From: JALORV01 sp963769745
GTDB lineage: Bacteria; Pseudomonadota; Gammaproteobacteria; Burkholderiales; Burkholderiaceae_F
Length of the DNA: 64,000 bases
Assembly: GCA_963769745.1 (NCBI GenBank)
Contig: CAVYNB010000011.1
Location: 1 to 64,000, forward strand
Reading direction: 5' to 3'
Shown: piece by piece, positions 30,729-40,638 of the stretch
How the letters are laid out: each line of letters begins with the position of its first letter
Position numbering within the stretch: the stretch's first letter is position 1
Made by a program: the position numbers and the translations under genes
Notes under the pieces: model-generated
Database searches by the model: none
The model's input: the letters and a program-made list of their open reading frames with translations, nothing else
What the model was told of the DNA's origin: nothing

Positions 30729-32792
30729 CCGAGACGATCGTCCGTGCGGCCTGTCCGCACGACTGTCCCGACACCTGCGCGATGCTGGTCACGGTGAGGG
30801 AGGAGCAGGGGAAACGCGTCGCGATCAAGGTGGCCGGGGACCCGACCCATCCGACCACCGCCGGAACGCTGTGCACCAAGGTCAGCCGCTATCTCGAGCG
30901 CACCTATCACCCGGACCGCCTGCTGCATCCGCTCAGGCGCGTCGGGCGCAAGGGTGAAGGCCGCTTCGAGCGCGTCAGCTGGGACGCCGCGCTCGACGAG
31001 ATCGCGACGCGCCTGCAGAAAATCGCCGCGATCGATCCGCAGCGCATCGTGCCGTACAGCTACGCCGGCACGATGGGCATGGTCCAGGGCGAAGCGATGG
31101 CAAGCCGGTTCTTTCACAAGCTGGGCGCGAGCTTCCTCGATCGCACGATCTGCGCCACCGCCGGCGGCGAAGCGCTCATCGCCACGATCGGCACGCGCGA
31201 CGGCACCGACATCGAGCAGTTCCAGAACGCGAAGCTGATCGTGTTCTGGGGGACGAATGCGATCGCGTCCAACCTGCACCTGTGGAGTCGCGCGCAGGAA
31301 GCGAAGCGCAATGGCGCGAAGCTGATCGCCATCGATCCCTACCGTTCGCTGACGGCCGAAAAGTGCCATCAGCACATCGCGCTGCTGCCCGGCACCGACG
31401 GCGCCTTTGCGCTCGGCGTCATGCATGTGCTGATCCGTGAGGGCTGGCTCGACCGTGACTACATCGAGCGCTACACGCTGGGTTTCGATGCGCTGGCCGA
31501 GCGGGCACGCGAGTTCGATCCGGCCCGCGTCGCTGCGATCTGCGGCATCAGCGCAGACGAGGTCGAGCAGTTCGCACGCGACTACTGGGAGATCCGCCCG
31601 GCAGCGATTCGCCTGAACTACGGCATGCAGCGCGCGGCCGGCGGCGGCAACGCGGTGCGGGCGGTGGCCTGCCTGCCGGCGCTCGCGGGTCACTGGCGCG
31701 ATCCCGCCGGCGGGGTGCTGCTGTCGACCAGCGGCAACTATCCGGTCGATGCAGCGCGGCTCTACCGTCCCGAGCTCCTGGATGGCCGCGCGCCGCGCAC
31801 GATCAACATGTCGACGATCGGCCACGACCTGCTGCATGCCGATCCGCCGATCGATGCGCTGATCGTCTACAACAGCAACCCGGTCGCCGTCGCGCCGCAG
31901 TCGCGTGAAGTCGCGGCCGGCTTCGCGCGCGAGGATCTCTTCACCGTCGTGCTCGAACACTTCCAGACCGATACCGCTGACTACGCCGACTTCGTGCTGC
32001 CCGCGACGACGCAGCTCGAGCACCTCGACGTGCACAAGTCGTACGGCCATCTTTACCTGCTGGCCAACAATCCCGCGATCGAGCCGCTCGGCGAAGCGCT
32101 GCCGAACAGCGAAATCTTCCGTCGCCTGGCGGCGAAGATGGGCTACGCGGAGCCGGCGTTCCGCGAATCCGACGACGAGCTCGCAGCGCAGGCCTTCGCC
32201 CCGCACGGTCCGACGGCGAAGTTCAACTGGCCACGGCTGAAGCAGGCCGGGTGGGAGCGGCTCGACCTGCCCGCGCGCCATGCGCCGTTCGCCGCAGGCA
32301 ACTTCCCGACGCCGTCGGGCAAGTGCGAGTTCACTTCCGAATCGCTCGCCCGCATATGGCGTCGATCCGCTGCCGGCCTACGTTCCGCCCAACGAAGGCC
32401 CCACCTCGAACCCGGCGCTCGCCCGGCGGTTTCCGCTGGCGATGATCTCGCCGCCGGCTCGCAACTTCCTCAACTCGAGTTTCGTCAATGTGACGAGCCT
32501 GCGTGCGACCGAAGGCGAACCATCGCTCGAAGTCCATCCCGTTGATGCGGCCGAGCGGAACATCACCGACGGCGACACGGTGCGCGTGTTCAACGAGCGC
32601 GGATCGTTCGAACTGCGCGCCCGTGTGACCGACCGGGCACGCCGTGGCTGCGTCGTGGCGCTTTCGATCTGGTGGAAGAAACTGGCTGCGGACGGACGCA
32701 ACGCCAACGAGGTCACGAGCCCGGCGCTGACCGACATCGGGCGCGGCCCGACCTTCTACGACTGCCTGGTCCAGGTCGAGCGGACGCACTGA
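30725..32792 (+). CDS. Molybdopterin-dependent oxidoreductase with [4Fe-4S] site, one frameshift
   Basis: This is a protein of about 690 residues in the DMSO-reductase superfamily. The N-terminal motif C-P-H-D-C-P-D-T-C, with a later Cys in G-T-L-C-T-K, would bind a [4Fe-4S] cluster. The central parts match the molybdopterin guanine dinucleotide domains (V-F-W-G-T-N-A-I, A-I-D-P-Y-R-S, Y-N-S-N-P), and the C terminus has the molydopterin dinucleotide-binding barrel (L-E-V-H-P-V-D-A). No Tat signal is seen, so a cytoplasmic enzyme is likely. One correction near 32354 joins the last domain (Y-G-V-D-P-L-P-A-Y). The substrate cannot be told from sequence. ATG 30725 overlaps the lipoprotein stop. 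Confidence 0.88.
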
Positions 32793-32870
32793 CGAACCCG
32801 TTTGCGTCATGGCGCGGTCGAAAAGATCGTCGACAATGAAAGTGTTGTTATTGGCGTGAAGATCCGTCCG

Positions 32871-34289
32871 ATGGTGCGCGAGGGACGTTCACTGTTCGAG
32901 CTGCCGAGTTCGTCGGCCTATGACCCGGCGCGCTGGGCCGAGGCGGCTTTCGACGTCTGGCAGGGTTCATACCTCTCGCGCAGCGCGATCACCCATGCAG
33001 CCGAGCGCCGCACGCGCGCGCTCATCGATTACGCCCGTGCTGCCTCGCCGTTCTACGCGAAGCGCTATCGCCGGCTGCCCGCCGTCGGGGTCCCCCTTGC
33101 CGACCTGCCGCCGGTCACCAAGCGCGAGCTGATGGACGACTTCGACGCCGTCGTCACGCAGAGCGGGGTGACGCGGCGCGCGGTCGAGGACTTCATCGCG
33201 GAACCCGAGCGCATCGGGCACGTGCTCAATGGCCGCTTTGGCGTCTGGACCAGTTCGGGCACCACCGGTATGCCCGGTTACTTCGTCCACGATCCGGATG
33301 CGATGGCCGTGTACGACGCGCTCGAGGGACAGCGCTTCCGCGGCGTGCGCTCGCCCACGGATCTCGTGCGGCAGCTGATGGAGGGCGATCGCTACGCGAT
33401 GGTGGCCGCCACCGACGGTCACTACGCGGGAGTCGCGACCGTCGAGCGGATGCGCCACTGGGCGCCGTGGATGGCCGACGCCGTGCGCGCGTTTGCACTG
33501 TTGCAGCCGTGCTCGCAACTGGTGCTGCAGCTGAATGCGTACCGGCCGACGATACTGGCCACCTATCCCACGGCCGCAGAGATGCTGGCCGAGGAACAGG
33601 AGGCCGGGCGGTTGCGATTGCGGCCGCGCGAAATCTGGACCGGCGGCGAGGTGCTGTCGGAACCGACGCGACTGCGAGTGCAGCGGGCCTTCGGCTGCCG
33701 CGTGCGCAGCGCCTACGGCGCGTCGGAGTTCCTGCCGATCGCCTGGGATTGCCTGCACCGCCGGCTGCATGTCAACGCCGACTGGGTCGTGCTGGAAGCG
33801 GTCGACCGGCAGGGCCGACCGGTCGAGCCCGGCACGCGTTCGCACTCGGTGCTGCTGACCAATCTGGCGAACCGCGTGCAGCCGCTGATCCGCTACGACC
33901 TCGGCGACGCCGTGACCGTGCATGCGGACCGCTGCGCATGCGGCAGCCACTTTCCGTCAGTGTCGGTCGAGGGCCGGTGCGACGACACGCTGCGCTTGCC
34001 CGGTCGGCTCGGCGGCGAAGTCACGCTGGTTCCGCTCGCGCTGGAAACCGTGCTGGAGGAGGGTGCCGGCGCCCATGAATTCCAGGTCGTGCAGCGCGCG
34101 GATGGCGCCCTCACGATTCATCTCGGGGCGCAGGACCAGCGTCGCCGCGGGCCGGTCCGCGCCGCACTGCGCCGGTACTTCGAGACCTGCGACGTCGGCC
34201 CGGTGGAAATCCTGATCTCGCGCCGCGGCCCGACGCGCGATCCGGCCAGCGGCAAGCTGCGTCGGGTCATCTGTCGGCTGACGCACTAA
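32871..34289 (+). CDS. PaaK-like AMP-forming ligase / adenylate-forming enzyme
   Basis: The protein has about 470 residues and resembles phenylacetate-CoA ligase and coenzyme F390 synthetase-like proteins. It has the AMP-binding loop S-S-G-T-T-G-M-P-G, the A5-like segment Y-G-A-S-E-F and the hinge region R-Y-D-L-G-D. The C-terminal domain ends with P-A-S-G-K-L-R-R-V, which carries the expected catalytic Lys. A Cys-containing loop (H-A-D-R-C-A-C-G-S) is also present. The acid substrate is unknown. I chose ATG 32871; GTG 32856 is an alternative and neither has a clear ribosome site. It follows the oxidoreductase after about 80 bases on the same strand. Confidence 0.8.
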   Translation: MVREGRSLFELPSSSAYDPARWAEAAFDVWQGSYLSRSAITHAAERRTRALIDYARAASPFYAKRYRRLPAVGVPLADLPPVTKRELMDDFDAVVTQSGVTRRAVEDFIAEPERIGHVLNGRFGVWTSSGTTGMPGYFVHDPDAMAVYDALEGQRFRGVRSPTDLVRQLMEGDRYAMVAATDGHYAGVATVERMRHWAPWMADAVRAFALLQPCSQLVLQLNAYRPTILATYPTAAEMLAEEQEAGRLRLRPREIWTGGEVLSEPTRLRVQRAFGCRVRSAYGASEFLPIAWDCLHRRLHVNADWVVLEAVDRQGRPVEPGTRSHSVLLTNLANRVQPLIRYDLGDAVTVHADRCACGSHFPSVSVEGRCDDTLRLPGRLGGEVTLVPLALETVLEEGAGAHEFQVVQRADGALTIHLGAQDQRRRGPVRAALRRYFETCDVGPVEILISRRGPTRDPASGKLRRVICRLTH

Positions 34290-34331
34290 GGGATTTCGCC
34301 GCCAGTGAGCGGGTTGGGCACAATCCGCTGC

Positions 34332-35426
34332 ATGGCCTTGCGCGCTCCCTTTGCCTGGTTCCGTCGTCACCCCGTGCTGTGGCTCGTCGGCGCGGCCGTG
34401 TTGCTGGTGGGACTGGGCGCAGGCTGTTCGACGCTCGGTTACTACGCGCAATCGATCCAGGGCCACATGGCCATGATGGAGGCGGCGCGGCCGATTCCCG
34501 ACGTCATCGACGATCCAAACGCCGCAGCGCCCCTCAAGCAACGGCTCGAGCGCGTGCAGCAGATCCGCGCCTACGCGTCGTCCGACCTGGGACTCCCCGA
34601 CAACGGCAGCTATACGCGCTATGCCGACCTGAAGCGTCCCTACGTGGTGTGGAACGTGTTCGCGGCGCCGGAACTCTCGCTGCAGCTAAAGCAGTGGTGC
34701 TACCCGGTCGTCGGCTGCGCCGGGTATCGGGGATATTTCGACAAGGCGGCGGCCGACGCGATGGCGGCCGAGCTGCGCGCGACGGCCTCGAGGTCAACGT
34801 CGCCGGGGTGCCCGCCTATTCAACGCTGGGATGGTTCTCGGATCCGCTGCTCAACACCTTCATCGGCGGCAACGAGGGTCAGGTGGCCGGACTGGTCTTC
34901 CACGAACTGGCGCATCAGGTGGTGTTCGTCGGCGGCGACACGACCTTCAACGAGTCCTTCGCGACGGCGGTGGAGCGTGAGGGCGTGAAGCGCTGGCTGG
35001 ATGCGCGGGGCGACGACGCCTCGCGCACGGGCCTACGCCGAGTTCGCGCTGCGCCGCTCGCAGTTTCTGGATCTTCTGCTGAAGTATCGCAACCTGCTGC
35101 AGGAGAATTACTCCAGCGGCGTCCCGGACGAGGTCAAACGCGCGCGCAAGCAGCAACTGTTTGCGGAACTGAAGCAGGAGTACGCGCGGCTGAAGGAAAG
35201 CTGGGGCGGCTTTGCCGGCTACGACCGCTACTTTGCGCAGGACCTGACCAATGCCCATCTGGCGGCGGTCGGGGCTTACAACGATCTCGTGCCTGCATTC
35301 GATGCACTGCTGGCGCAGTCGAACGGGAACATGCCGGCGTTCTATTCCGAAGTGAAGCGCATCGCCGCGTTGCCCAAGGCCGAACGCGATGCCGCGCTGA
35401 CCCGGCTGCAGCCGTCGTCTCGCTAG
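34332..35426 (+). CDS. Predicted aminopeptidase (M90-like HExxH family), two frameshifts
   Basis: The reconstructed lipoprotein-like enzyme has about 365 residues. The N-terminal helix ends in L-G-A-G-C-S-T-L-G, a lipobox. The zinc-site motif H-E-L-A-H-Q appears at about residue 192, followed by N-E-S-F-A-T-A-V-E-R-E-G. Both motifs are characteristic of the family annotated as putative aminopeptidases (COG4324 type). A base is missing at about 34780, and an extra G lies at 35029-35031; correcting both restores the conserved sequence. A helical C-terminal domain (Y-A-E-F-A-L-R-R-S-Q, then Y-N-D-L-V-P-A-F) completes it. It would act in the periplasm. Confidence 0.78.
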
Positions 35427-35544
35427 CGAGGCCCGGGCTCGCAGAGGCGAGCGGCTATGATCTGATCAGGGTTGCCGTCCGGCGGGCGGCACGACCCATT
35501 CCAAAAAGACGCCGCGTGCGACGTGCGAAACGAGGAGGCATAGG

Positions 35545-37229
35545 ATGGACCGGTACTGGCTGAAGAATTACCCGAAGGGCGTTCCCGCCGACATCGACTA
35601 TCACCAGTACAAGTCGCTGGTGCAGTTGCTGGAAGAGGCGTTCAAGAAATACAGCGGCCAGACGGCCTACAGCTGCATGGGCAAGGCCGCTGACGTTCGG
35701 CGACCTCGACATCCAGTCGGCAGCGATCGGCGCCTGGCTGCAGAGCCGGGGGTTCACCAAGGGCAAGCGCGTGGCCATCATGATGCCGAACGTGCTGCAG
35801 TACCCGGTGGTGCTGGCCGGTGTGCTGCGTGCCGGCTGCACGGTCGTCAATGTCAATCCGCTGTACACGCCACGGGAGCTCGAGCACCAGCTCAAGGACT
35901 CCGGCGCCGAAGCGATCTTCATTCTCGAGAACTTCGCGACGACGCTGCAGCAGGTGGCCGACAAGGTCCCGACCAAGACGGTCGTCGTCTGCGCAATGGG
36001 CGACATGCTCGGCTTCGCCAAGGGCCTGCTGGTCAATTTCGTCGTGCGCAACGTCAAGAAGATGGTGCCCGAGTACACGCTTGCCAACGCGTTGCGCTGG
36101 AACGAGGTGCTTGCCGACGGACTGCGCATGTCGCTGAAGCCGGTCGACGTGACGCTGAACGACACGGCGTTCCTGCAGTACACCGGCGGAACGACCGGCG
36201 TGAGCAAGGGCGCACAGCTGCTGCACAAGAACATCGTTGCCAACGTGCTGCAATCCGAGACCTGGTACCAGCCCGCGCTGAAGAAGCTCAAGCCGGGCGA
36301 GCAGCTGACCGTCATCACCGCGCTGCCGCTGTACCACATCTTCGCGCTGACGGCGTGCGCGATGCTGTCGGCACGCGTTGGCGGTCATTGCGTGCTGATC
36401 CCGAATCCGCGCGACATCCCGGGCTTCGTCAAGGAACTTGCAGAAGCACACATTCCACGTCTTCCCGGCGGTCAACACGCTGTTCAATGGCCTGCTGAAC
36501 AACGAGGACTTCCGCAAACTCAATTTCTCGCGCCTGCTGGTCTCGCTCGGCGGTGGCATGGCCGTGCAGCAGGCGGTGGCGGAGAAGTGGCTCAAGCTCA
36601 CCGGTTGCCCGATCTGCGAGGCCTATGGATTGTCGGAAACCTCGCCCGGCGCCACCTGCAACCCGACCGACACCGACCGCTACACCGGGTCGATCGGGCT
36701 GCCGATGCCATCGACCGAGATTGCGATCCTCGACGATGCCGGCAAGCCGCTGCCCATCGGCTCGGTCGGGGAAATCGCGATCCGCGGTCCGCAGGTCATG
36801 GTGGGCTACTGGAACCGGCCTGACGAGACTGCCAAGGTCATGACGCCCGACGGCTTCTTCAAGACCGGCGACATCGGCGTGATGGACGCCGACGGTTACA
36901 CCAAGATCGTCGATCGCAAGAAGGACATGATCCTGGTCTCGGGATTCAATGTGTATCCGAACGAGGTCGAGGGCGTGGTCGCCGGGCACCCGGGAGTGCT
37001 CGAGTGCGCCGCGGTCGGCGTGCCCGACGAGAACTCCGGCGAGGCGGTGAAGCTCTTCGTGGTGAAGAAGGACCCGGCGCTCACCGAGAAGGAAATCATG
37101 GAGTACTGCAAGGAACAGCTGACCGGCTACAAGAAGCCGAAGTACATCGAGTTCCGCAGCGACCTGCCGAAGACCAACGTCGGCAAGATCCTGCGCCGCG
37201 AGTTGCGGGACGAAAAGAAGGCGGCCTGA
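35545..37229 (+). CDS. fadD: Long-chain fatty acid-CoA ligase, two frameshifts
   Basis: This is a FadD-type enzyme of about 560 residues with a strong ribosome site (GAGGAGG) before ATG 35545. Motifs are the P-loop Y-T-G-G-T-T-G-V-S-K-G-A, the A-Y-G-L-S-E-T-S-P segment, F-K-T-G-D-I-G, D-R-K-K-D-M-I and the catalytic Lys in K-T-N-V-G-K-I-L-R-R-E-L. It activates fatty acids to acyl-CoA with ATP for beta-oxidation or lipid synthesis. Extra bases at 35687/35688 and 36438/36439 interrupt the frame. Removing them restores G-K-A-L-T-F-G-D-L and V-K-E-L-Q-K-H-T-F, so sequencing error is the simplest explanation. A terminator follows directly. Confidence 0.92.
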
Positions 37230-37248
37230 GTTCGAGGTCGACCAAGCG

Positions 37249-37274
37249 AAGGCCGCCACGCGCGGCCTTCTTTG
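37249..37274 (+). terminator. Rho-independent terminator after fadD
   Basis: An 8-bp stem AAGGCCGC with GCGGCCTT encloses a 5-base loop and is followed by CTTTG. It sits 20 bases after the fadD stop and separates fadD from the next small gene. Confidence 0.75.
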
Positions 37275-37347
37275 TTGGTGCATGCCTTGAATGCGTGTTT
37301 CCGACGCGCTGGAAACGATTGACTCACCCCTGCTTGAGGAGGCACCG

Positions 37348-37740
37348 ATGAAAGAACGAGAAAAAAAGGACCGCCGCGGCCCGCCCACGGGCACTCGGAC
37401 CGGCCCGCGGGCGCGTGCGGCCCAGGCGCGCACCTTCGGCGATCCGTTCAAGCGCGCCGAGCGACCAGCGCGCGGTGAAGCGCCGCGCGAGCGGATGCAT
37501 GCTCCGGTGTCGGGCGCGATCCGGCTCGATCCCGATGTCGCTCGCGTGTTCCGTGATTCGGAATCGGTCAACGAAGCGCTGCGCATGGTGATGCGCCTGG
37601 CACGCTTCGCCAGCGGCCGGCCGTCCGGTCCGCCGCGCGATCGCCCGCCGGCCTTTCGTGAGCGCTCTCCCGGACCACCGCGCCGCACCGAGCGGGGTGA
37701 TCGCCCAGCGGGGCCACGCAAGCCGCGCTTCGAGGAGTAG
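37348..37740 (+). CDS. Small highly basic Pro/Arg-rich protein
   Basis: ATG 37348 has a near-consensus ribosome site (GAGGAGG, spacing about 6). The product of about 130 residues is strongly basic and low in complexity at both ends (K-E-R-E-K-K-D-R-R-G; R-D-R-P-P-A-F-R-E-R). A short ordered-looking core lies between (A-I-R-L-D-P-D-V-A-R-V-F-R-D-S-E-S-V-N). The core resembles short helix-rich segments in uncharacterised betaproteobacterial proteins. RNA or DNA binding is plausible from charge only. It stands alone behind the fadD terminator. Confidence 0.65.
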   Translation: MKEREKKDRRGPPTGTRTGPRARAAQARTFGDPFKRAERPARGEAPRERMHAPVSGAIRLDPDVARVFRDSESVNEALRMVMRLARFASGRPSGPPRDRPPAFRERSPGPPRRTERGDRPAGPRKPRFEE

Positions 37741-37917
37741 CGTCGCTATTTCGCGACGCGCAAGTAATCACTCCGTTGCGGCAGGACAAGTCTCTATCCC
37801 GTGATCATGCGGCTGCAGGGAATTGACGCCGCATTTGCGTGAATCTTCGGGTTTGCGACGGGTTCGAATTGGCCTACCTTTTTCGTTGGGGGCTGCAGCG
37901 GCATTGCGGAGGTGGGC

Positions 37918-38523
37918 ATGAAGCACTGGCGGATCGGCGGACTGGCATTGATGCTGACAACCGGCTCGGCCCTGGCGCAGCTGCAGGGTCCGGGACTGAG
38001 GGCGCCGCTCGACACGGAGCATGCGGTCGAACTGAGCCCGGGCATCGGACTGCGCGGCTGGATCGGCGGCCGACCCGGACTGCTGGCCAGCGACGGCCTG
38101 GTCGCGAGTTCCATGGTTCTGGCCGACTGGCATCCGTTGTCCAACGGTTTTCGCCTGTCGGGCGGACTGGCCTACGGCTCACTGCGACTCGAACCGTTGG
38201 CGACTTCGGGGTTTGGATCGGAGCGGTACCTGCGCGATCCGGGGTTGAATGCCGCGGGACTGGATCCCCGTTCATGGCTGGCACGCGGCAATCCCTATCT
38301 CGGTCTGGGCTGGGGCCTGGGCGCGGATTCACGCAGCGGCCTGTATTTCAGCGCCGATGTCGGGGTGATGTATCAGCGCAGCAGCCTGTCCACCTGGGGC
38401 TGTCCGGCGGGCATTCCGACGGCGCTCTGCGGACCGGATGTGCGCGCGCTGGACGCTCCTTCGGGTCTGGACGAGGCGCGCTTCGCGCCGATGATGTCGC
38501 TCGGCGTCGGCCTGCGCTTCTGA
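37918..38523 (+). CDS. Predicted outer-membrane beta-barrel protein
   Basis: The protein has 201 residues with a signal peptide (M-K-H-W-R-I-G-G-L-A-L-M-L) cleaved after A-L-A-Q. The mature part alternates polar and hydrophobic residues, with many Gly and aromatic positions, and ends in L-G-V-G-L-R-F. A terminal Phe in such a strand is the classical signal for insertion by the BAM complex. Two Cys residues in W-G-C-P-A-G and T-A-L-C-G-P could form a loop disulphide. Size and pattern suggest an eight-stranded barrel; no specific function is visible. Confidence 0.7.
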   Translation: MKHWRIGGLALMLTTGSALAQLQGPGLRAPLDTEHAVELSPGIGLRGWIGGRPGLLASDGLVASSMVLADWHPLSNGFRLSGGLAYGSLRLEPLATSGFGSERYLRDPGLNAAGLDPRSWLARGNPYLGLGWGLGADSRSGLYFSADVGVMYQRSSLSTWGCPAGIPTALCGPDVRALDAPSGLDEARFAPMMSLGVGLRF

Positions 38524-38542
38524 ACTGAATCGCCTCGCGCGG

Positions 38543-38833
38543 TCAGCCGGCCAGGCTGCCGAACGCGGTGCGCTCGCCCTCGACCAGCGCGCGGCGCAGG
38601 CTGCGGTACAGGTGTGAAACGTCGAAGGTCTCGCCGGACTTCGCGCGCAGCCGGATGTTCATCGCGTCGGCGCGTGCGCGCACTTTCAACGATTCGAGCT
38701 TGGTGCGGTCGAACAGGCGTTCGTCACCGTCCGCCGAGCCACTGAAGGCCGCCAGAACCGCATGCTGGCGGCCGCCGAGACCGCTGAACTGGATCTCGAC
38801 CTCGTTGTTCCGCTCCCGCACCCGCATCAACAT
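38543..38833 (-). CDS. Hypothetical protein (96 aa)
   Basis: A short soluble protein with alternating charged residues (V-R-E-R-N-N-E-V-E-I-Q-F) and a C-terminal region ending L-Y-R-S-L-R-R-A-L-V-E-G-E. I do not recognise a family. It converges with the outer-membrane protein gene, with 19 bases between stops. ATG 38827 (M-R-V-R-E-R) is an alternative start. The following 133 bases up to 38966 hold no gene. Confidence 0.5.
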   Translation of the reverse strand: MLMRVRERNNEVEIQFSGLGGRQHAVLAAFSGSADGDERLFDRTKLESLKVRARADAMNIRLRAKSGETFDVSHLYRSLRRALVEGERTAFGSLAG

Positions 38834-38966
38834 GACCGCCTCCGCAGCGCATTTTCAGCGCGCAATGTGACAGTGGGATTGTTGTGCCAGATCGACAATC
38901 CGCCTTATGGCGGATTAGGCAAGTCGCGTGCCGACTATTCGACGCGACGAAGGCCTCAAGTCCGCC

Positions 38967-39602
38967 TCAAGTCCTTGACTGTTGCGGTGCAATGGCGGCG
39001 AGCTGGCGATCATGCAGTCCCGACAGAGTGAGCAGGGCAGTGATCGCCCCGATCATGGCCAGGAACATGTCGGACTGGGTGTCCCACTGATCGCCCTGCG
39101 TGCCGAGGAACTCGTCGGCCCCCTGGCCCATGGCGAGCGCGGCCCACCACTCGACCAGCTCGTAGGCTGCGCTGATGGCGAGCGCAACGCACACGCACAG
39201 GAAAGCCAGCATGCGGCGTCCATGCACAAACCTGCCGCGCAGCAGGATCTCGCGGGCGATCATGGCCGGCACGAAACCCTGCATGAAGTGACCGAGCTTG
39301 TCGTACGGATTGCGTGCCAGCCCGAAGGCCTCCTGTACCCAGTTCCCGAGCGGGACCCTTGCGTAGGTGTAAGCCCCTCCCAGGATCAGCACCAATGCGT
39401 GCGCGCAGATCAGCGCGTACAGCAGCGTGGTCAGCGGATAGCGTTCGCGCGTGGCCAGCAGCAGCGGGATGGCGATCAGCACCGGCGCGACTTCCATGAA
39501 CCACGTGATTCGGTCGTATGGCCGCCAGCCCGACACGACCAGTGCGATGATCGTGACAATGAGCAGTGCGGCGAGCAGCGGCGTGCGGCGGTCGGAGGTC
39601 AT
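38967..39602 (-). CDS. DUF2238 family membrane protein (YjdF-like)
   Basis: This is a protein of about 211 residues with six hydrophobic helices. The family block Y-D-K-L-G-H-F-M-Q-G-F-V-P-A is clear, as is A-Y-E-L-V-E-W-W and the last loop G-D-Q-W-D-T-Q-S-D-M. These acidic, His and Trp positions recur in DUF2238 proteins, whose function is unknown. ATG 39602 or the adjacent ATG 39605 is the start. The next gene on the other strand begins at 39604, so the two genes are back to back with no room for separate promoters between the start codons. Confidence 0.85.
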   Translation of the reverse strand: MTSDRRTPLLAALLIVTIIALVVSGWRPYDRITWFMEVAPVLIAIPLLLATRERYPLTTLLYALICAHALVLILGGAYTYARVPLGNWVQEAFGLARNPYDKLGHFMQGFVPAMIAREILLRGRFVHGRRMLAFLCVCVALAISAAYELVEWWAALAMGQGADEFLGTQGDQWDTQSDMFLAMIGAITALLTLSGLHDRQLAAIAPQQSRT

Positions 39603-39603
39603 C

Positions 39604-40638
39604 ATGCGGTGGTGCGGTGGGCGGTTCCTGATTATCGCTGTCGGCGTGGCGTGGTTCACGGTTGCCGCCGCGGCACAGAAGCTGCCGGCGCTCGACGCGC
39701 ACGGCGACCGCATCACGGTGTCCGGGCTGTCGTCCGGGGCGTTCATGGCGGTGCAGCTGGCGGTCGCGCATTCGGCTCGTGTCAACGGCGTCGGCGTCTT
39801 TGCCGGTGGCCCGTACTACTGCGTCGGCATCAATCCGACCCGTGCGGAGAGCGTCTGCATGCAGGGCAGTCCGGGCGCCGGCGGCTCGATCAAGGATGCC
39901 GAACGGCTTGCGACCTTGCGGCTGATCGATTCGACGCAGAACCTGCGCGGCATGCGCGCCTGGCTCCTCGCCGGCGAAGCCGACAGCCGGGTGGTGACCC
40001 CGGTGGTACGCGCGAACTACGAATTTTTCGCCCACTACAACGCGTCCGGCGCGCAGTTCCGGGTGCAGCCCGGACTGGGACACGGCCTGCCGACGCCGAC
40101 GCAGGGCGTCGCGTGCGATGCCAGCGCGACCCCGTTCATCAACCGCTGCGGCGTCGATCTCGTCGGTGAGATGCTGACGTCACTGCATCCGGGTGCGAGC
40201 ACCGGCCCAGGCCCAGGCCCATCACAGGGGCGCATCGTGGCGTTCGGCCAGGCGGAGTTCGTCCCGACGTGGCGACGCTGGTGGGCGATGTCGTCGCTCG
40301 GTTCAACCGGCTACGCCTTCGTGCCGTCGCAGTGCGAGAAGAACACGAAGTGCCGCGTGCATGTGGCCCTGCACGGGTGCAAGCAGGGCGTAACGGCGGT
40401 CGGCGAGGTCTTCGTGCGCGATGCCGGCTACAACGCCTGGGCGGCGGCGCATGACGTGATCGTGCTCTATCCGCAGGCGCAGGCGAGCCAGCCCACGATG
40501 TTCGCGTGGTGGCTGCCATTCAATCCGAACGGCTGCTGGGACTGGTGGGGCTACACGGGCACCGACTACGCGGTGAAGACCGGCGTGCAGATCAAGGCGG
40601 TCATGGCGATGATCGATCGGCTGGCGCAGCCGCGCTGA
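39604..40638 (+). CDS. Exported PHB depolymerase-like esterase
   Basis: The protein of about 344 residues has a signal peptide ending near V-A-A-A-A-Q. The nucleophile elbow is G-L-S-S-G, in V-S-G-L-S-S-G-A-F-M-A. The G-G-P-Y-Y-C segment follows, and L-H-G-C-K-Q-G lies near the C-terminal third. This order (elbow before the oxyanion Cys loop) corresponds to the circularly permuted PHB depolymerase type. Paired Cys residues fit a secreted enzyme. A Gly/Pro linker (T-G-P-G-P-G-P) sits in the middle. The likely substrate is short-chain polyhydroxyalkanoate or its oligomers. The last 38 bases overlap the end of the convergent nucleotidyltransferase gene. Confidence 0.85.
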   Translation: MRWCGGRFLIIAVGVAWFTVAAAAQKLPALDAHGDRITVSGLSSGAFMAVQLAVAHSARVNGVGVFAGGPYYCVGINPTRAESVCMQGSPGAGGSIKDAERLATLRLIDSTQNLRGMRAWLLAGEADSRVVTPVVRANYEFFAHYNASGAQFRVQPGLGHGLPTPTQGVACDASATPFINRCGVDLVGEMLTSLHPGASTGPGPGPSQGRIVAFGQAEFVPTWRRWWAMSSLGSTGYAFVPSQCEKNTKCRVHVALHGCKQGVTAVGEVFVRDAGYNAWAAAHDVIVLYPQAQASQPTMFAWWLPFNPNGCWDWWGYTGTDYAVKTGVQIKAVMAMIDRLAQPR

